Shown here in pieces: positions 21,033-30,208 of a stretch of DNA of 35,167 nt (positions are counted from its first letter, which is position 1; each line of letters opens with the position of its first letter). The position numbers and the translations under genes were made by a program. The stretch lies in assembly GCA_024654625.1 (NCBI GenBank), contig JANLHB010000017.1, positions 1-35,167 of the forward strand, in the 5' to 3' direction. The notes under the pieces were generated by a model, which saw nothing but the letters and a program-made list of their open reading frames with translations, was not told where the DNA came from and searched no databases. This stretch comes from Patescibacteria group bacterium. GTDB lineage: Bacteria > Patescibacteriota > Minisyncoccia > GCA-002772825.

Positions 21033-24000
21033 ATGTTACTCAACTTATATCAAAAGCTAAAATTAAAAACAGAAGTTTTAAGAGGAGAAATAGTAGAAGA
21101 TAAAGCGCGCGGGAGATTCATCAGACCGCTTTGGAAAAAGCTGAAGCGTGGGCTCTGCTTAATTGCTTTTGATACAGTTGAAGTCGCGCTTATAATTTTT
21201 AAAAAGCCGGGGCATATGAGGCCACAGGAGGCGGGCGACGGCTTCATCCGCTTTGACTCGGAGAGCTTCAAGGGGCGTTATCATTATTATACAGCTCACA
21301 GGAGCGTAAGGGAGAGAGCGAGACTTTTCATATCAACAAGCTTTTCTTCATTTGTCGCTTTTCTTCTTATCTTCGCCATCATACTCTCTATTGCCGGTCG
21401 GCCGACAGCTTACGTGGAAGCGGCGACTTACAACTGGCTTCAGACAGATTGGACATCATTGACTGCAAACACGGCTTCACACACTTCTGATCAGACTGGC
21501 TGGGCAGAATATAGTGCCACTTCTACCAATATTACCGCCAATACAGAACTTTCAATCAGTAATATCGTCTATGCTGTTACTGATGACGGCACATTGAGTT
21601 CAGATGGTGCAGCATCCGGCGGAGGGTTTGGTAATGGGACTTTTTCAAACGCTACAACCACCGGTTCTGGGACAAGCGTGGGGTTGGCTACCAGGCAGGG
21701 AGATTACGATTTGATAATAGGGAATGGTAATTATACTTATACACTTGGTTATGAGAATACCGGCACAGTTTCAAGCCCTACATGGACCGCAAAAACTGTT
21801 TGGAATGCTCCATCCGGATTCGGCGGCAATCCATATTGGGATCCTGCCTTTGTCGATATCGACAATGACGGCGACTATGATGCGGCATATGGTTGCGTAG
21901 CATGTGGCGGTATTATATTTTCAGAGAACGTAGGTGATGCTAAGACCTTTCTTCTTATTGGAAAAAATGCTTGGAATGCTTCTTATTATAATCCTGCCTT
22001 TGCCGACTTGGACAATGACGGAGACTACGATCTATTAAGTGGTGACAGAGTCTACACTGGAGGAGGAATTTCATATGCCTATGAGAATACCGGCACAGTC
22101 TCAAGCCCTACATGGACCGCAAAAACTGCTTGGAATGCTCCGAATCTTGGGGATAACTCGTTGCCTGATCCTGCCTTTGCCGACTTGGACAATGATGGCG
22201 ACTATGATTTATTAATTGGTGAAGAAGCCGGAATTTCATATGCCTATGAGAATACCGGCACAGTCTCAAGCCCTACATGGACCGCAAAAACTGCTTGGAA
22301 TGCTCCGGATGTTGGAAGTAGATCCTCGCCTGCCTTTGCCGACTTGGACAATGATGGCGACTATGATTTATTAATTGGTGAAGCCTCCGGAATTTCATAT
22401 GCCTATGAGAATACCGGCACAGTTTCAAGCCCTACATGGACCGCAAAAACTGCTTGGAATGCTCCGGATGTTGGTGATTACGCAAAACCCACCTTCGTAG
22501 ATTTAGATAATGATGTTTATCTTTCCTCTGGTACATTCACCTCGGAGATAATTGACCTTGGTTTGCCGGCGGATTTTACAACATTGACCCCAGGTGTGAC
22601 TTTGCCGACAGGGTTTGAATCAGTAGTTAATCCCGGGTTTGAGTCAGGGTCAGGCGTTGATGCGGATAATTGGACTGAACAGTCAACAGCTGATAGGGTT
22701 TCTGACAGGGCTCATTCAGGAAGTTATTCCATGAAATTTACTACATATACGGTTGCCAGAACAGCATACGCCAACCCCGCAGCGGTTAAGCAGGATAGTA
22801 GTGCTACGTATACTTTGTCCGGGTGGGTGTATAAAGATTCCAGCGCTTCGGTTTATTTGGATTTAAATGACAAAGCGGGAGAATGTACCGCATCCAGCCC
22901 CGCAACGTTAAATGAGTGGCAATATGTTAGTTGTAATTTTACAGTATCAGGATCTTTCAATACAAGAATAGTAGTTAGTAATGTCACGGGGAATGTTTGG
23001 GTTGATGATATTAGTGTTAAGCTTGCTACACCACCATCTGGCACTGATTCAATTAAATTTCAACTTGCAACAAATAACGACAATGTTACATGGGATTATT
23101 ACGGTCCGGATGGGACTGCAAGCACCTACTATACTACTGCCGTTGGTCAAAATATCTGGTCTGGTCAAGATGGTTCACAGTACCTCCGTTATAAGACGTA
23201 TTTTAACACTGCCTCCGCCTCGTACACGCCGACACTTGACGACATTACTATTAATTATTTTCAATATACGACTTCAGCCGACCTGACATCCTCGGCTTAT
23301 GACACAATTGACCCGTCTAATGCCGTCGGCTCCATCTCTTGGACCGAGGGCGGGGTCTCCGGTTCGCAGGATATTAAATTCCAGATACGGACCGCGCCGG
23401 ATGCTTCAGGCTCGCCAGGCACTTGGACGAGTTGGCTCGGGCCGACCGGCACGGGAGATTATTATACCGATCCTGCCGGAGGAGAAACCATAAATGCTAC
23501 TCACACGGATGGATCGGGTGACCAGTGGGTGCAGTATAAAGTGTTTTTCACTTCAACTTCAGACGGTAGCGCTACGCCTACCTTATCTGACGTGACTTTG
23601 CAATATGTGGTAAATGCGCCACCGGACTTTGACGCGACTTTCGGCAATAGCGGAGTATCGGCAAGCCAGAATGCCGGCGCCGGTCTGGTAACTGTCCAGT
23701 ATAAGGTGAGAGATATTGATACTACCTCGGGTACGGCTAATGCGGGCTTTGTCACTCCCTCTTTTGAATATTCTACAGACAATGGAAATAACTGGACGAG
23801 TATTGCCACTTCTACTTATATGACGGGTGACATCACTAATGTAGCGATGAATGAATCTACTTATACCGCTTATACGGCAGTCTGGAATGCGAAAGCGCAG
23901 ATAAACGGCACTTATACAGAGCAGGCAAAAGTGAGAGTTACTATAAATGATAACGAGGCCTTAAATAACACGGCTACTCAGGCTTCGGCTGTTTTTACAT

Positions 24001-26984
24001 TGGATGTGAAGAATCCGGTCTTGGGGTCTGTACCGGCAAGTATAAAAGCAAGCTCCACACCAGCAACGGTTGCTCTTGATGCCACAGACAATTCCAGCTT
24101 GCAGTATAGGGTGGGACTCGAGCAGAGCGGTTCAGATGCTTCATGGACTTCATTATCATCTACCACCACTATCTCTCTTGCTACTGACCCTGATACCACC
24201 TACACGGTCTTCAGAGACTCTTTTGGTAACACTACGGCCACGACCACATCGGTCACTCCGGAGACACCAATCTCCTTGGCTATTCAAGACACATCCAACA
24301 TTGCCACTAGCGACTATAGGTTGTTTATAGCTTGGAAGCAGGCGACGACACCGTCTCCTGGTTTCGTTAAATATAATATTTTGAGGTCAATAGATAATGT
24401 AACTTATTCTCAAGTAGGGTCCGTCTCCACGATATCTGAGAATTATTTCACGGACCAGACGGTTTCTTATGGAGGAACTTATTACTATAAAGTAACAACA
24501 GAAGACGCGGATGGCAATGTTTCTTATCTCTCATCTTCTGTATATGGTACAGCTGATGGTGTACAAAATGGCAATGAGCCGGGACTGGCGCCGGTGACTA
24601 TCACGTCAGGAAGCGTTGCATCATCCGGCGCCACTAATGACTCGGTAACTATATCTTGGGCAACAAGCGTAGTCGCCACTTCAACAGTTTACTATTCTGC
24701 CGGTAATACGAGTTATAACTTAAGTCAGACTGTAGACACTTATTCTATAAGCCCTTCGGTGGTGTTGGCCGGTCTTTCGGCAAATACCACTTATTATTAT
24801 TATGTTAAATCCCGAGATGCCCAAGGAGAGACGGCAACGGACGATAATTCCGGAAGCGGATATACATTTACGACTTTAAATGGTCCGGCTATCTCAAATG
24901 TATCAATCACGGATGTTTCTAATAATTCAGCGACAATAGCGTTTAGCACGAATATTAGCGCGCAAACTTGTGTCTTCTATGGCACGAGCAAGCCACCGGC
25001 AGATTCCGGTAATTGTACGGCAGGCTATGGCACTACTAATCAGTCTGTAACTCAGACAGGACTTTCATCCGGCACGAGGTATTATATATACCTTAGGGCA
25101 ACCCCAGAAGATACCGGCACATATTCTACTTCTTATGACTACAATGTGTTAAGCGGTGTCAAAGAGTATTATACATTTACCACTTCTTCTGATTCTTCCT
25201 CGCCGGATATAAGCTCTATAACTGTAAGTGTAGGCGACACGACGGCTGATATAAAATGGGTGACAAATGAAAAAGCTACTTCTCAAGTAGAGTATGGCAC
25301 TGCATCAGGCGTTTATGGTGTTATATCCTCTAAGACCACAGACTTGGATATAAATCACACAGTCTCCCTCTCAGATATCGCTGTCTCCACCCCTTACTAC
25401 TTCCGCGTAGCTTCTGTGGACTCTTCAGGCAACAGCGCCTCATCTACGGAAAACACTTTCACTACTCTTGAAGCTCAAATCGGCGAGTCAGAGAGGGTGA
25501 CTGTAGTGTCTATCAGCACAAGCGGTTCACCGAGGGACAGATCAAACCCTGATATAGACTCTGTTCTTTCTCAGGTGACAGAGGACGGGATAATAATAAG
25601 CTGGCAAACGACAGAAGAATCGGACAGTTTCGTAGAGTATGGCAAGAGTACTAACTATGAATCTTTAGGTTTCGGCAGAAGAAGAGATGCTGTTTATTCA
25701 CATAGAGTTGTTCTTCCTCTTATAAATTTTGAACCGGGTGAGACATATCACTTTAAAGTTTCTTCTCGCGATATATCCGGCAATTTGGGAGAGAGTAATG
25801 ATTATACTTTCAGTATCAAGGGAGACAAAAGAGTTGCTTTAGTGGAAGAGGCTTTGGCTAAAGAAGCTGATAAGGGTCCGATCTCGGACTCTATAAAGAC
25901 GTTTAGGACTTTCTTGGAAACATATTCTCAGAAAATAGCAATTAAGAGTGAAAATAATAACAGTAATACTTCAGAAGAAGAGGACATAGAGAGCTTCCTT
26001 AAGGAGGTTCAGGATTTTGTCCCTCCGCCTATCCTTCTTTCAAAAGAGCCGGATGTTGAAACTACCGCAAACTCCGCAATCGTAAAATGGAAGACAGATG
26101 TTGAAGCAAATTCAATTGTAGATTTTGTAGAAGCTGACAGGTTTGACGAGAATGACCCTAAATTTGATTTTCAGGCTGGTAACTTTGATGAATATGTGAC
26201 AGACCATAGGGTAGAGATAGCTAACCTCAAGACTAATACCGAATATTATATGAGGATACGATCCAAGAATCGCCTGGGCGCGGAGACAAAGAGCGATAAA
26301 TTTAAGGTTATAACGACGGAAGAAGCGCTTGAGATCATCGCTCATAATACAGCCGTCTCGGAGACGAGCATTATGGTGGAGTGGACGACGAACAATATGG
26401 CTGATGCCTCCGTATCATATACACCTGTTAAGGGTGGTGAAAAGATAATCTCTGAAAGTAAGACAAAGGGAGATCCAAACCCAGCACTTATTCATAGGAT
26501 TATGTTAGAAGACCTTGATATGAATACACTATATGACCTTGAGATAAAGAGTAGGACGGATGATGGCGAGATAGCTACATTTGACTTGGGAAGGAAGAAG
26601 ACAGGGGCTGATGAAGACCCTCCTGTAATGTCGCAGATTAAAGTTGACCAGGCGGTGTATCCTAAACTAAATAAAGTGCAGACTATTATCTCCTGGACCA
26701 CAAATGAACCAGCAAAGAGTAAGGTGGTATACTGGGAGGGCGTTGATGAACCGGCGGAACCGAATGTGAAAGAGCATGATGAATTCGTTACCAAGCATAT
26801 CGTCACTCTTACAAACTTAAAACCGGGCGGCGTCTACAGACTTAAGGTTGAAAGCGAGGATATCGCCGGGCAGGAGTCCATATCAAAGCCGACAGCGATA
26901 CTGACACCAAAGCAGTCAGAATCCGTCACTCAGCTTATCATCAAGAACGTGGAAGATATATTTAATTTTGGAAAGAGCCGGTAA
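21033..26984 (+). CDS. Giant cell-surface protein with FG-GAP-like, CBM-like and FN3-like modules
   Basis: A 1983-residue exported protein. A ~100-residue basic N-terminal region precedes a hydrophobic segment (~104-125, SFVAFLLIFAIILSIAG) with likely cleavage near AYVEAA. Five FG-GAP-like units (~233-495) each have a calcium-loop DxDNDGDYD; the last is cut short at DLDNDV. A carbohydrate-binding-like domain follows (~532-665, NPGFESGSG...HSGSYSMKF), then discoidin/lectin-like segments (~670-865) and FN3-like domains (starting near 1079, 1182, 1283, 1389, 1504, 1663, 1764 and 1859). A charged helix lies at ~1595-1660. It has no visible C-terminal anchor. It probably mediates attachment to a host or surface. 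Confidence 0.88.
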   Translation: MLLNLYQKLKLKTEVLRGEIVEDKARGRFIRPLWKKLKRGLCLIAFDTVEVALIIFKKPGHMRPQEAGDGFIRFDSESFKGRYHYYTAHRSVRERARLFISTSFSSFVAFLLIFAIILSIAGRPTAYVEAATYNWLQTDWTSLTANTASHTSDQTGWAEYSATSTNITANTELSISNIVYAVTDDGTLSSDGAASGGGFGNGTFSNATTTGSGTSVGLATRQGDYDLIIGNGNYTYTLGYENTGTVSSPTWTAKTVWNAPSGFGGNPYWDPAFVDIDNDGDYDAAYGCVACGGIIFSENVGDAKTFLLIGKNAWNASYYNPAFADLDNDGDYDLLSGDRVYTGGGISYAYENTGTVSSPTWTAKTAWNAPNLGDNSLPDPAFADLDNDGDYDLLIGEEAGISYAYENTGTVSSPTWTAKTAWNAPDVGSRSSPAFADLDNDGDYDLLIGEASGISYAYENTGTVSSPTWTAKTAWNAPDVGDYAKPTFVDLDNDVYLSSGTFTSEIIDLGLPADFTTLTPGVTLPTGFESVVNPGFESGSGVDADNWTEQSTADRVSDRAHSGSYSMKFTTYTVARTAYANPAAVKQDSSATYTLSGWVYKDSSASVYLDLNDKAGECTASSPATLNEWQYVSCNFTVSGSFNTRIVVSNVTGNVWVDDISVKLATPPSGTDSIKFQLATNNDNVTWDYYGPDGTASTYYTTAVGQNIWSGQDGSQYLRYKTYFNTASASYTPTLDDITINYFQYTTSADLTSSAYDTIDPSNAVGSISWTEGGVSGSQDIKFQIRTAPDASGSPGTWTSWLGPTGTGDYYTDPAGGETINATHTDGSGDQWVQYKVFFTSTSDGSATPTLSDVTLQYVVNAPPDFDATFGNSGVSASQNAGAGLVTVQYKVRDIDTTSGTANAGFVTPSFEYSTDNGNNWTSIATSTYMTGDITNVAMNESTYTAYTAVWNAKAQINGTYTEQAKVRVTINDNEALNNTATQASAVFTLDVKNPVLGSVPASIKASSTPATVALDATDNSSLQYRVGLEQSGSDASWTSLSSTTTISLATDPDTTYTVFRDSFGNTTATTTSVTPETPISLAIQDTSNIATSDYRLFIAWKQATTPSPGFVKYNILRSIDNVTYSQVGSVSTISENYFTDQTVSYGGTYYYKVTTEDADGNVSYLSSSVYGTADGVQNGNEPGLAPVTITSGSVASSGATNDSVTISWATSVVATSTVYYSAGNTSYNLSQTVDTYSISPSVVLAGLSANTTYYYYVKSRDAQGETATDDNSGSGYTFTTLNGPAISNVSITDVSNNSATIAFSTNISAQTCVFYGTSKPPADSGNCTAGYGTTNQSVTQTGLSSGTRYYIYLRATPEDTGTYSTSYDYNVLSGVKEYYTFTTSSDSSSPDISSITVSVGDTTADIKWVTNEKATSQVEYGTASGVYGVISSKTTDLDINHTVSLSDIAVSTPYYFRVASVDSSGNSASSTENTFTTLEAQIGESERVTVVSISTSGSPRDRSNPDIDSVLSQVTEDGIIISWQTTEESDSFVEYGKSTNYESLGFGRRRDAVYSHRVVLPLINFEPGETYHFKVSSRDISGNLGESNDYTFSIKGDKRVALVEEALAKEADKGPISDSIKTFRTFLETYSQKIAIKSENNNSNTSEEEDIESFLKEVQDFVPPPILLSKEPDVETTANSAIVKWKTDVEANSIVDFVEADRFDENDPKFDFQAGNFDEYVTDHRVEIANLKTNTEYYMRIRSKNRLGAETKSDKFKVITTEEALEIIAHNTAVSETSIMVEWTTNNMADASVSYTPVKGGEKIISESKTKGDPNPALIHRIMLEDLDMNTLYDLEIKSRTDDGEIATFDLGRKKTGADEDPPVMSQIKVDQAVYPKLNKVQTIISWTTNEPAKSKVVYWEGVDEPAEPNVKEHDEFVTKHIVTLTNLKPGGVYRLKVESEDIAGQESISKPTAILTPKQSESVTQLIIKNVEDIFNFGKSR
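22065..22520 (+). repeat. Near-identical ~160-bp coding repeats in the giant gene
   Basis: Units start at 22065, 22230 and 22389 (165- and 159-bp periods), each with the same GGAATTTCATATGCCTATGA start and long exact matches. More diverged units lie upstream (from ~21735). The high DNA identity indicates recent duplication or gene conversion. Confidence 0.85.
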
Positions 26985-27010
26985 CAAAGCTAGCAAAGCA
27001 TAGCTTTGTT
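26983..27010. repeat. Hairpin at the stop of the giant gene
   Basis: AACAAAGCTA (26983-26992) pairs with TAGCTTTGTT (27001-27010). The 5' arm includes part of the stop codon. The 3' part merges into the dispersed repeat. Confidence 0.55.
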
Positions 27011-27143
27011 AAATACGAAGCACGAAATCCGAAATACGAAACAAATTCAAATGACCAAAATGTAAAATTCAAAACAGTTTAGTAAATTAGAATTTTTTAA
27101 TTTAGATATTGTCTCGGATTTCGATATTCGAATTTCGGATTTA
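26993..27143. repeat. Dispersed MITE-like repeat, copy A
   Basis: A 151-bp element, clearly similar along its length to 31170-31319 (shared CGAAATACGAAACAAATTCA, CAAAACAGTTTAGTAAATTA). Its ends are roughly inverted (AAATCCGAAATACGAAA against TTTCGATATTCG/TTTCGGATTT), so it is palindromic overall. It is non-coding and fills most of the 204-nt gap. Confidence 0.8.
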
Positions 27144-27169
27144 GTAAAGCTAGCAAGCTAACTTCGTTG

Positions 27170-27178
27170 TGTTATAAT
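27170..27178 (+). promoter_or_regulatory. Extended -10 (TGTTATAAT) of the ABC transporter operon
   Basis: A perfect extended -10 ending 10 nt before ATG 27189; a leader of only a few bases is expected. Confidence 0.6.
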
Positions 27179-27188
27179 ATTTAAAGTT

Positions 27189-28502
27189 ATGTTAGAACAG
27201 CAAGAAGCTATAATAAAAGTAGAGCATTTAAACGTTGTCTTTGACGAAGGGACACCGAAAGAGACTCATGTACTTAAGGATATCAGCGTGGAAATCTTTC
27301 CAGGCGAGTATGTGATAATATTCGGACCTTCCGGTTGCGGCAAATCTACTCTTTTGTATCATCTTGCCGGCTTGGACAACAATATCAGAGACGGGAAGAT
27401 AACTATCGCCGGCGTTGATATCGCAAGCGCTTCTGATTACGATGTACTTCAGATAAGGAAGAAGAAGATGGGGATGGTCTTCCAGGCTTATAATCTTATC
27501 CCTACTATAAAAGTCTTGTATAATGTTTGCTTGCCTCTGTTCTTCTGGGGAGAGAATAATAAAGAGACTCTTGAAAAAGCCGAAGCTAAGCTTGAGGTGC
27601 TCGGCGTATTGCCTCAGAAAAATAAATTACCGTCTTCGCTTTCGGGCGGGCAACAGCAGAGAGTGGCGATTGCGCGAGCGCTTATCACTGAACCGGATAT
27701 AATCATCGCCGATGAGCCTGTGGGAAACTTGGATTTTAAATCCGCTTATGATGTGCTTACTATACTCCATGACCTTAACGTCAAACAAAAGAAGACCATC
27801 CTCTTTGTCACTCATGATATGAATTATCTCCCGTTTGCTGATAAGGTCATCTTTTTATGGGGAGGGACGTTGTCAAAAGTAGAGATAAATAAGCATAAGA
27901 TGACTCCAAAAGAAAAATTCGGAGATATTGATAAAAATAAAACGTCTGAGATTACTCAGAAGCTCGCCACTTCTTTGGTAGACTTCATACTTGAAGGAGA
28001 AGAGAAAGATGTGTTAGGAAAAAGAGTTGAGCATAAGCTGGTGCAATTTCTTATGGATATCATTTCGTGGAATGAGCTTATGAATTTCTTCAGTTCGCCT
28101 ATCAGAGTTGGTGGTTTAGGCTTCTCTCCCGTCAGGGTGAAGAAGATAGAGTCGCTTCTAAAGAAGATGAGGATGGAGAACAATCTGATGTTCTTCAAAT
28201 ATTTCCATAAGATAGATCGCAATGATATCGTGGATATTATCTCTCATGAGGTGGACTTCCCTCTTGATTCTATGCAGAGAGAGCGATTGGCAGAGATTAT
28301 AGAGTTTAGGGTTTCAGATATTGTGACTGAAGATAATATGAGTAAGTTCCTTACTGCTCCAGAAGAAGAAAAGGGATTAAATCTTCCAAAGGATGACGCT
28401 ACCATTTTGAATGAGAAAATTAATATTTTCCTTAATTTATTACAAACAATAAAAAGCAGTGAAAAAACAGAACCACAACAACAAAATAAACAACCAGCTT
28501 AA
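27189..28502 (+). CDS. ABC transporter ATPase (LolD/MacB type) with long C-terminal extension
   Basis: The energising subunit of a membrane exporter or complex. The nucleotide-binding domain (1-~235) has Walker [10 protein letters not shown] at 46-54, the Q-loop VFQAYNLIP (~97), signature LSGGQ at 151-155, Walker B IIIADEP at 171-177 and the H-loop His209 in FVTHD. This is the LolD/MacB/FtsE class. Residues ~240-437 are an extra helical domain of unknown function, with several LLKKM/RMEN segments; standard MacB-type ATPases end near 230. It overlaps the next gene by 44 nt. Confidence 0.92.
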   Translation: MLEQQEAIIKVEHLNVVFDEGTPKETHVLKDISVEIFPGEYVIIFGPSGCGKSTLLYHLAGLDNNIRDGKITIAGVDIASASDYDVLQIRKKKMGMVFQAYNLIPTIKVLYNVCLPLFFWGENNKETLEKAEAKLEVLGVLPQKNKLPSSLSGGQQQRVAIARALITEPDIIIADEPVGNLDFKSAYDVLTILHDLNVKQKKTILFVTHDMNYLPFADKVIFLWGGTLSKVEINKHKMTPKEKFGDIDKNKTSEITQKLATSLVDFILEGEEKDVLGKRVEHKLVQFLMDIISWNELMNFFSSPIRVGGLGFSPVRVKKIESLLKKMRMENNLMFFKYFHKIDRNDIVDIISHEVDFPLDSMQRERLAEIIEFRVSDIVTEDNMSKFLTAPEEEKGLNLPKDDATILNEKINIFLNLLQTIKSSEKTEPQQQNKQPA

Positions 28503-30153
28503 CTCGCAGGCGGAAACCGGCAAGATATCAAAAAGGGGCGACGTCTTTGAGTTCGCATCAATACCTGATTCACAAGGTTTTCTTTCCAGTTTGCCGATAG
28601 AGCATAGTGATGTTCCACCTGATGAAAGAGGGATGTTTTTCGTTGAGTTTATGGATCTTATATCCGGTCAAAAGGAAGCCGGTTCGGACGGCTTAATCTC
28701 CAGATTCTTTAGAAAGCAAAAAGATTTCAGATATTTTTTCACAGAGCTGTATTGGCACGCCGTATTTTTCATCAATACTTTCTTAGATATAATTTACATT
28801 TATTACAGTAAAAAATTTTCCCGCAATAAAGACAGATTGAATTCTTTTTCCGAACAAGACAAATTAAGAGAAATTAAAATAGGCGAAGTTGGTGAAAATG
28901 AAAGTCTCGTTACAGAAAGATTGTCTTTGGATTCTTCTCGAAAAGAGAAGATTGAATTAAAGACACTCGCGCTTCTTTCAGGTAGAATGTTCACCTCGGG
29001 AAGCATGAGGACTATTCTTACTATTTTGGGTATAAGTATCAGTATCGGCGTGATAATGTTTCTTATAAGTTTCGGATATGGCCTGCAAAAAACTGTCCTG
29101 CAGAGAATCACTACAGAGGATTCTTTGCTCTCCTTGGTTGTTACATTGCCTGAAGAAAGTCTTATATCTAAAGACAGGATAGAGGAGATAAGAAGTTTTA
29201 AAGAGGTTGATAAGATAAGCCCCCTTGTTGAATATAATGGGAATATGGAGATGGCCAGTGTTCAGATAGACGCCTCTATTTTTATGGTGGATTCTGATTA
29301 TTTTTCTCTTGCCGGTCTTATGTCGCAAGACGGGACGCCTCTTAAGATAGAGGAAGGAAATGTGGTTATCTCTTCAGCGATAGCGATACTTATGGGCTTT
29401 GAAGAAGGAGAAGCTATTGGGAAAAAGATTAAGCTGAGTCCTACTACTGTCTCAGGCGTTGAGGTCGGTATAATAAGCGAAGAAGATATTCAAAATATTA
29501 ACAAAGAAAAAAAGAGTTTGGTTATCAGCGGTATAATAAGCGATGATCAGTCCGCTTTTTCTTATGTCTTAGATACGGAATTTAAAGATATTGAAATTGA
29601 CGGATATATTGAAGCGAAAGTAAAAGTTCGCGATGAAAAAAGCATGGATATTATCAAAGAAGATCTTATAAATAAAGGATATATAATATCTTCTATCTCG
29701 GATACTGTTGATGAAACAAGGAAAATATTTCGCGGAATACAGGCTGTTTTAGGCTTTTTTGGATTTATTGCGCTTATTATTTCAGCTATTGGAATGTTAA
29801 ATATTATGACAATTGTGCTTTTGGAGAGAACTCAAGAGATAGGAATTATGAAGGCGATAGGCGCGTCAAATATTGATATATGGAAAATTGTGATATCAGA
29901 CGCGGTTATCATAGGATTTTTAGGAGGTATTGGCGGTTCGGTAATAGGCATAGGAACATCTAAACTTTTTAATTTAGCTTTCAATATTCTTGCGAGTAGG
30001 ATAGGCAGTCAGTCGGTAGAGATTTTCCAAATGCCTCCGGGATTTATGCTTGTGATAATAACTTTTTCTGCTGTTATCGGATTTGCGACAGGGATATGGC
30101 CGGCTATCAGAGCATCTAGGATTGCTCCGCTTGAAGCTATTAAATATAAATAA
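28459..30153 (+). CDS. MacB/FtsX-type ABC permease with N-terminal cytoplasmic extension
   Basis: The membrane partner of the preceding ATPase. The GTG start at 28459 overlaps the ATPase by 44 nt; the first ATG is only at residue 59, so the exact start is uncertain. The first ~175 residues are mainly polar, with a hydrophobic stretch at ~101-116. The classic MacB permease then follows: TM1 (~184-206), a MacB-like periplasmic core domain (~210-425), and three TM helices near the end with ERTQEIGIMKAIGAS and PAIRASRIAPLEAIKY. No third (MacA/TolC) gene is nearby, so substrate and direction are open. Confidence 0.88.
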   Translation: MKKQNHNNKINNQLNSQAETGKISKRGDVFEFASIPDSQGFLSSLPIEHSDVPPDERGMFFVEFMDLISGQKEAGSDGLISRFFRKQKDFRYFFTELYWHAVFFINTFLDIIYIYYSKKFSRNKDRLNSFSEQDKLREIKIGEVGENESLVTERLSLDSSRKEKIELKTLALLSGRMFTSGSMRTILTILGISISIGVIMFLISFGYGLQKTVLQRITTEDSLLSLVVTLPEESLISKDRIEEIRSFKEVDKISPLVEYNGNMEMASVQIDASIFMVDSDYFSLAGLMSQDGTPLKIEEGNVVISSAIAILMGFEEGEAIGKKIKLSPTTVSGVEVGIISEEDIQNINKEKKSLVISGIISDDQSAFSYVLDTEFKDIEIDGYIEAKVKVRDEKSMDIIKEDLINKGYIISSISDTVDETRKIFRGIQAVLGFFGFIALIISAIGMLNIMTIVLLERTQEIGIMKAIGASNIDIWKIVISDAVIIGFLGGIGGSVIGIGTSKLFNLAFNILASRIGSQSVEIFQMPPGFMLVIITFSAVIGFATGIWPAIRASRIAPLEAIKYK

Positions 30154-30195
30154 TTTAATCCACAGAAAAAATGAAGATTTAATTTATTATTAGTG

Positions 30196-30201
30196 TATAA
30201 T
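30196..30201 (+). promoter_or_regulatory. -10 box (TATAAT) that decides the start of the next gene
   Basis: TATAAT overlaps the upstream ATG at 30200, which cannot then be a start. The ATG at 30209 is 7 nt downstream, fitting a leaderless mRNA. Confidence 0.55.
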
Positions 30202-30208
30202 GTTTAAT

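Noticed and set aside
30200-30208. ATG at 30200 as start of the ATP-grasp gene
   Set aside because: It overlaps a perfect TATAAT (30196-30201); ATG 30209 has the spacing seen for other genes in the window.
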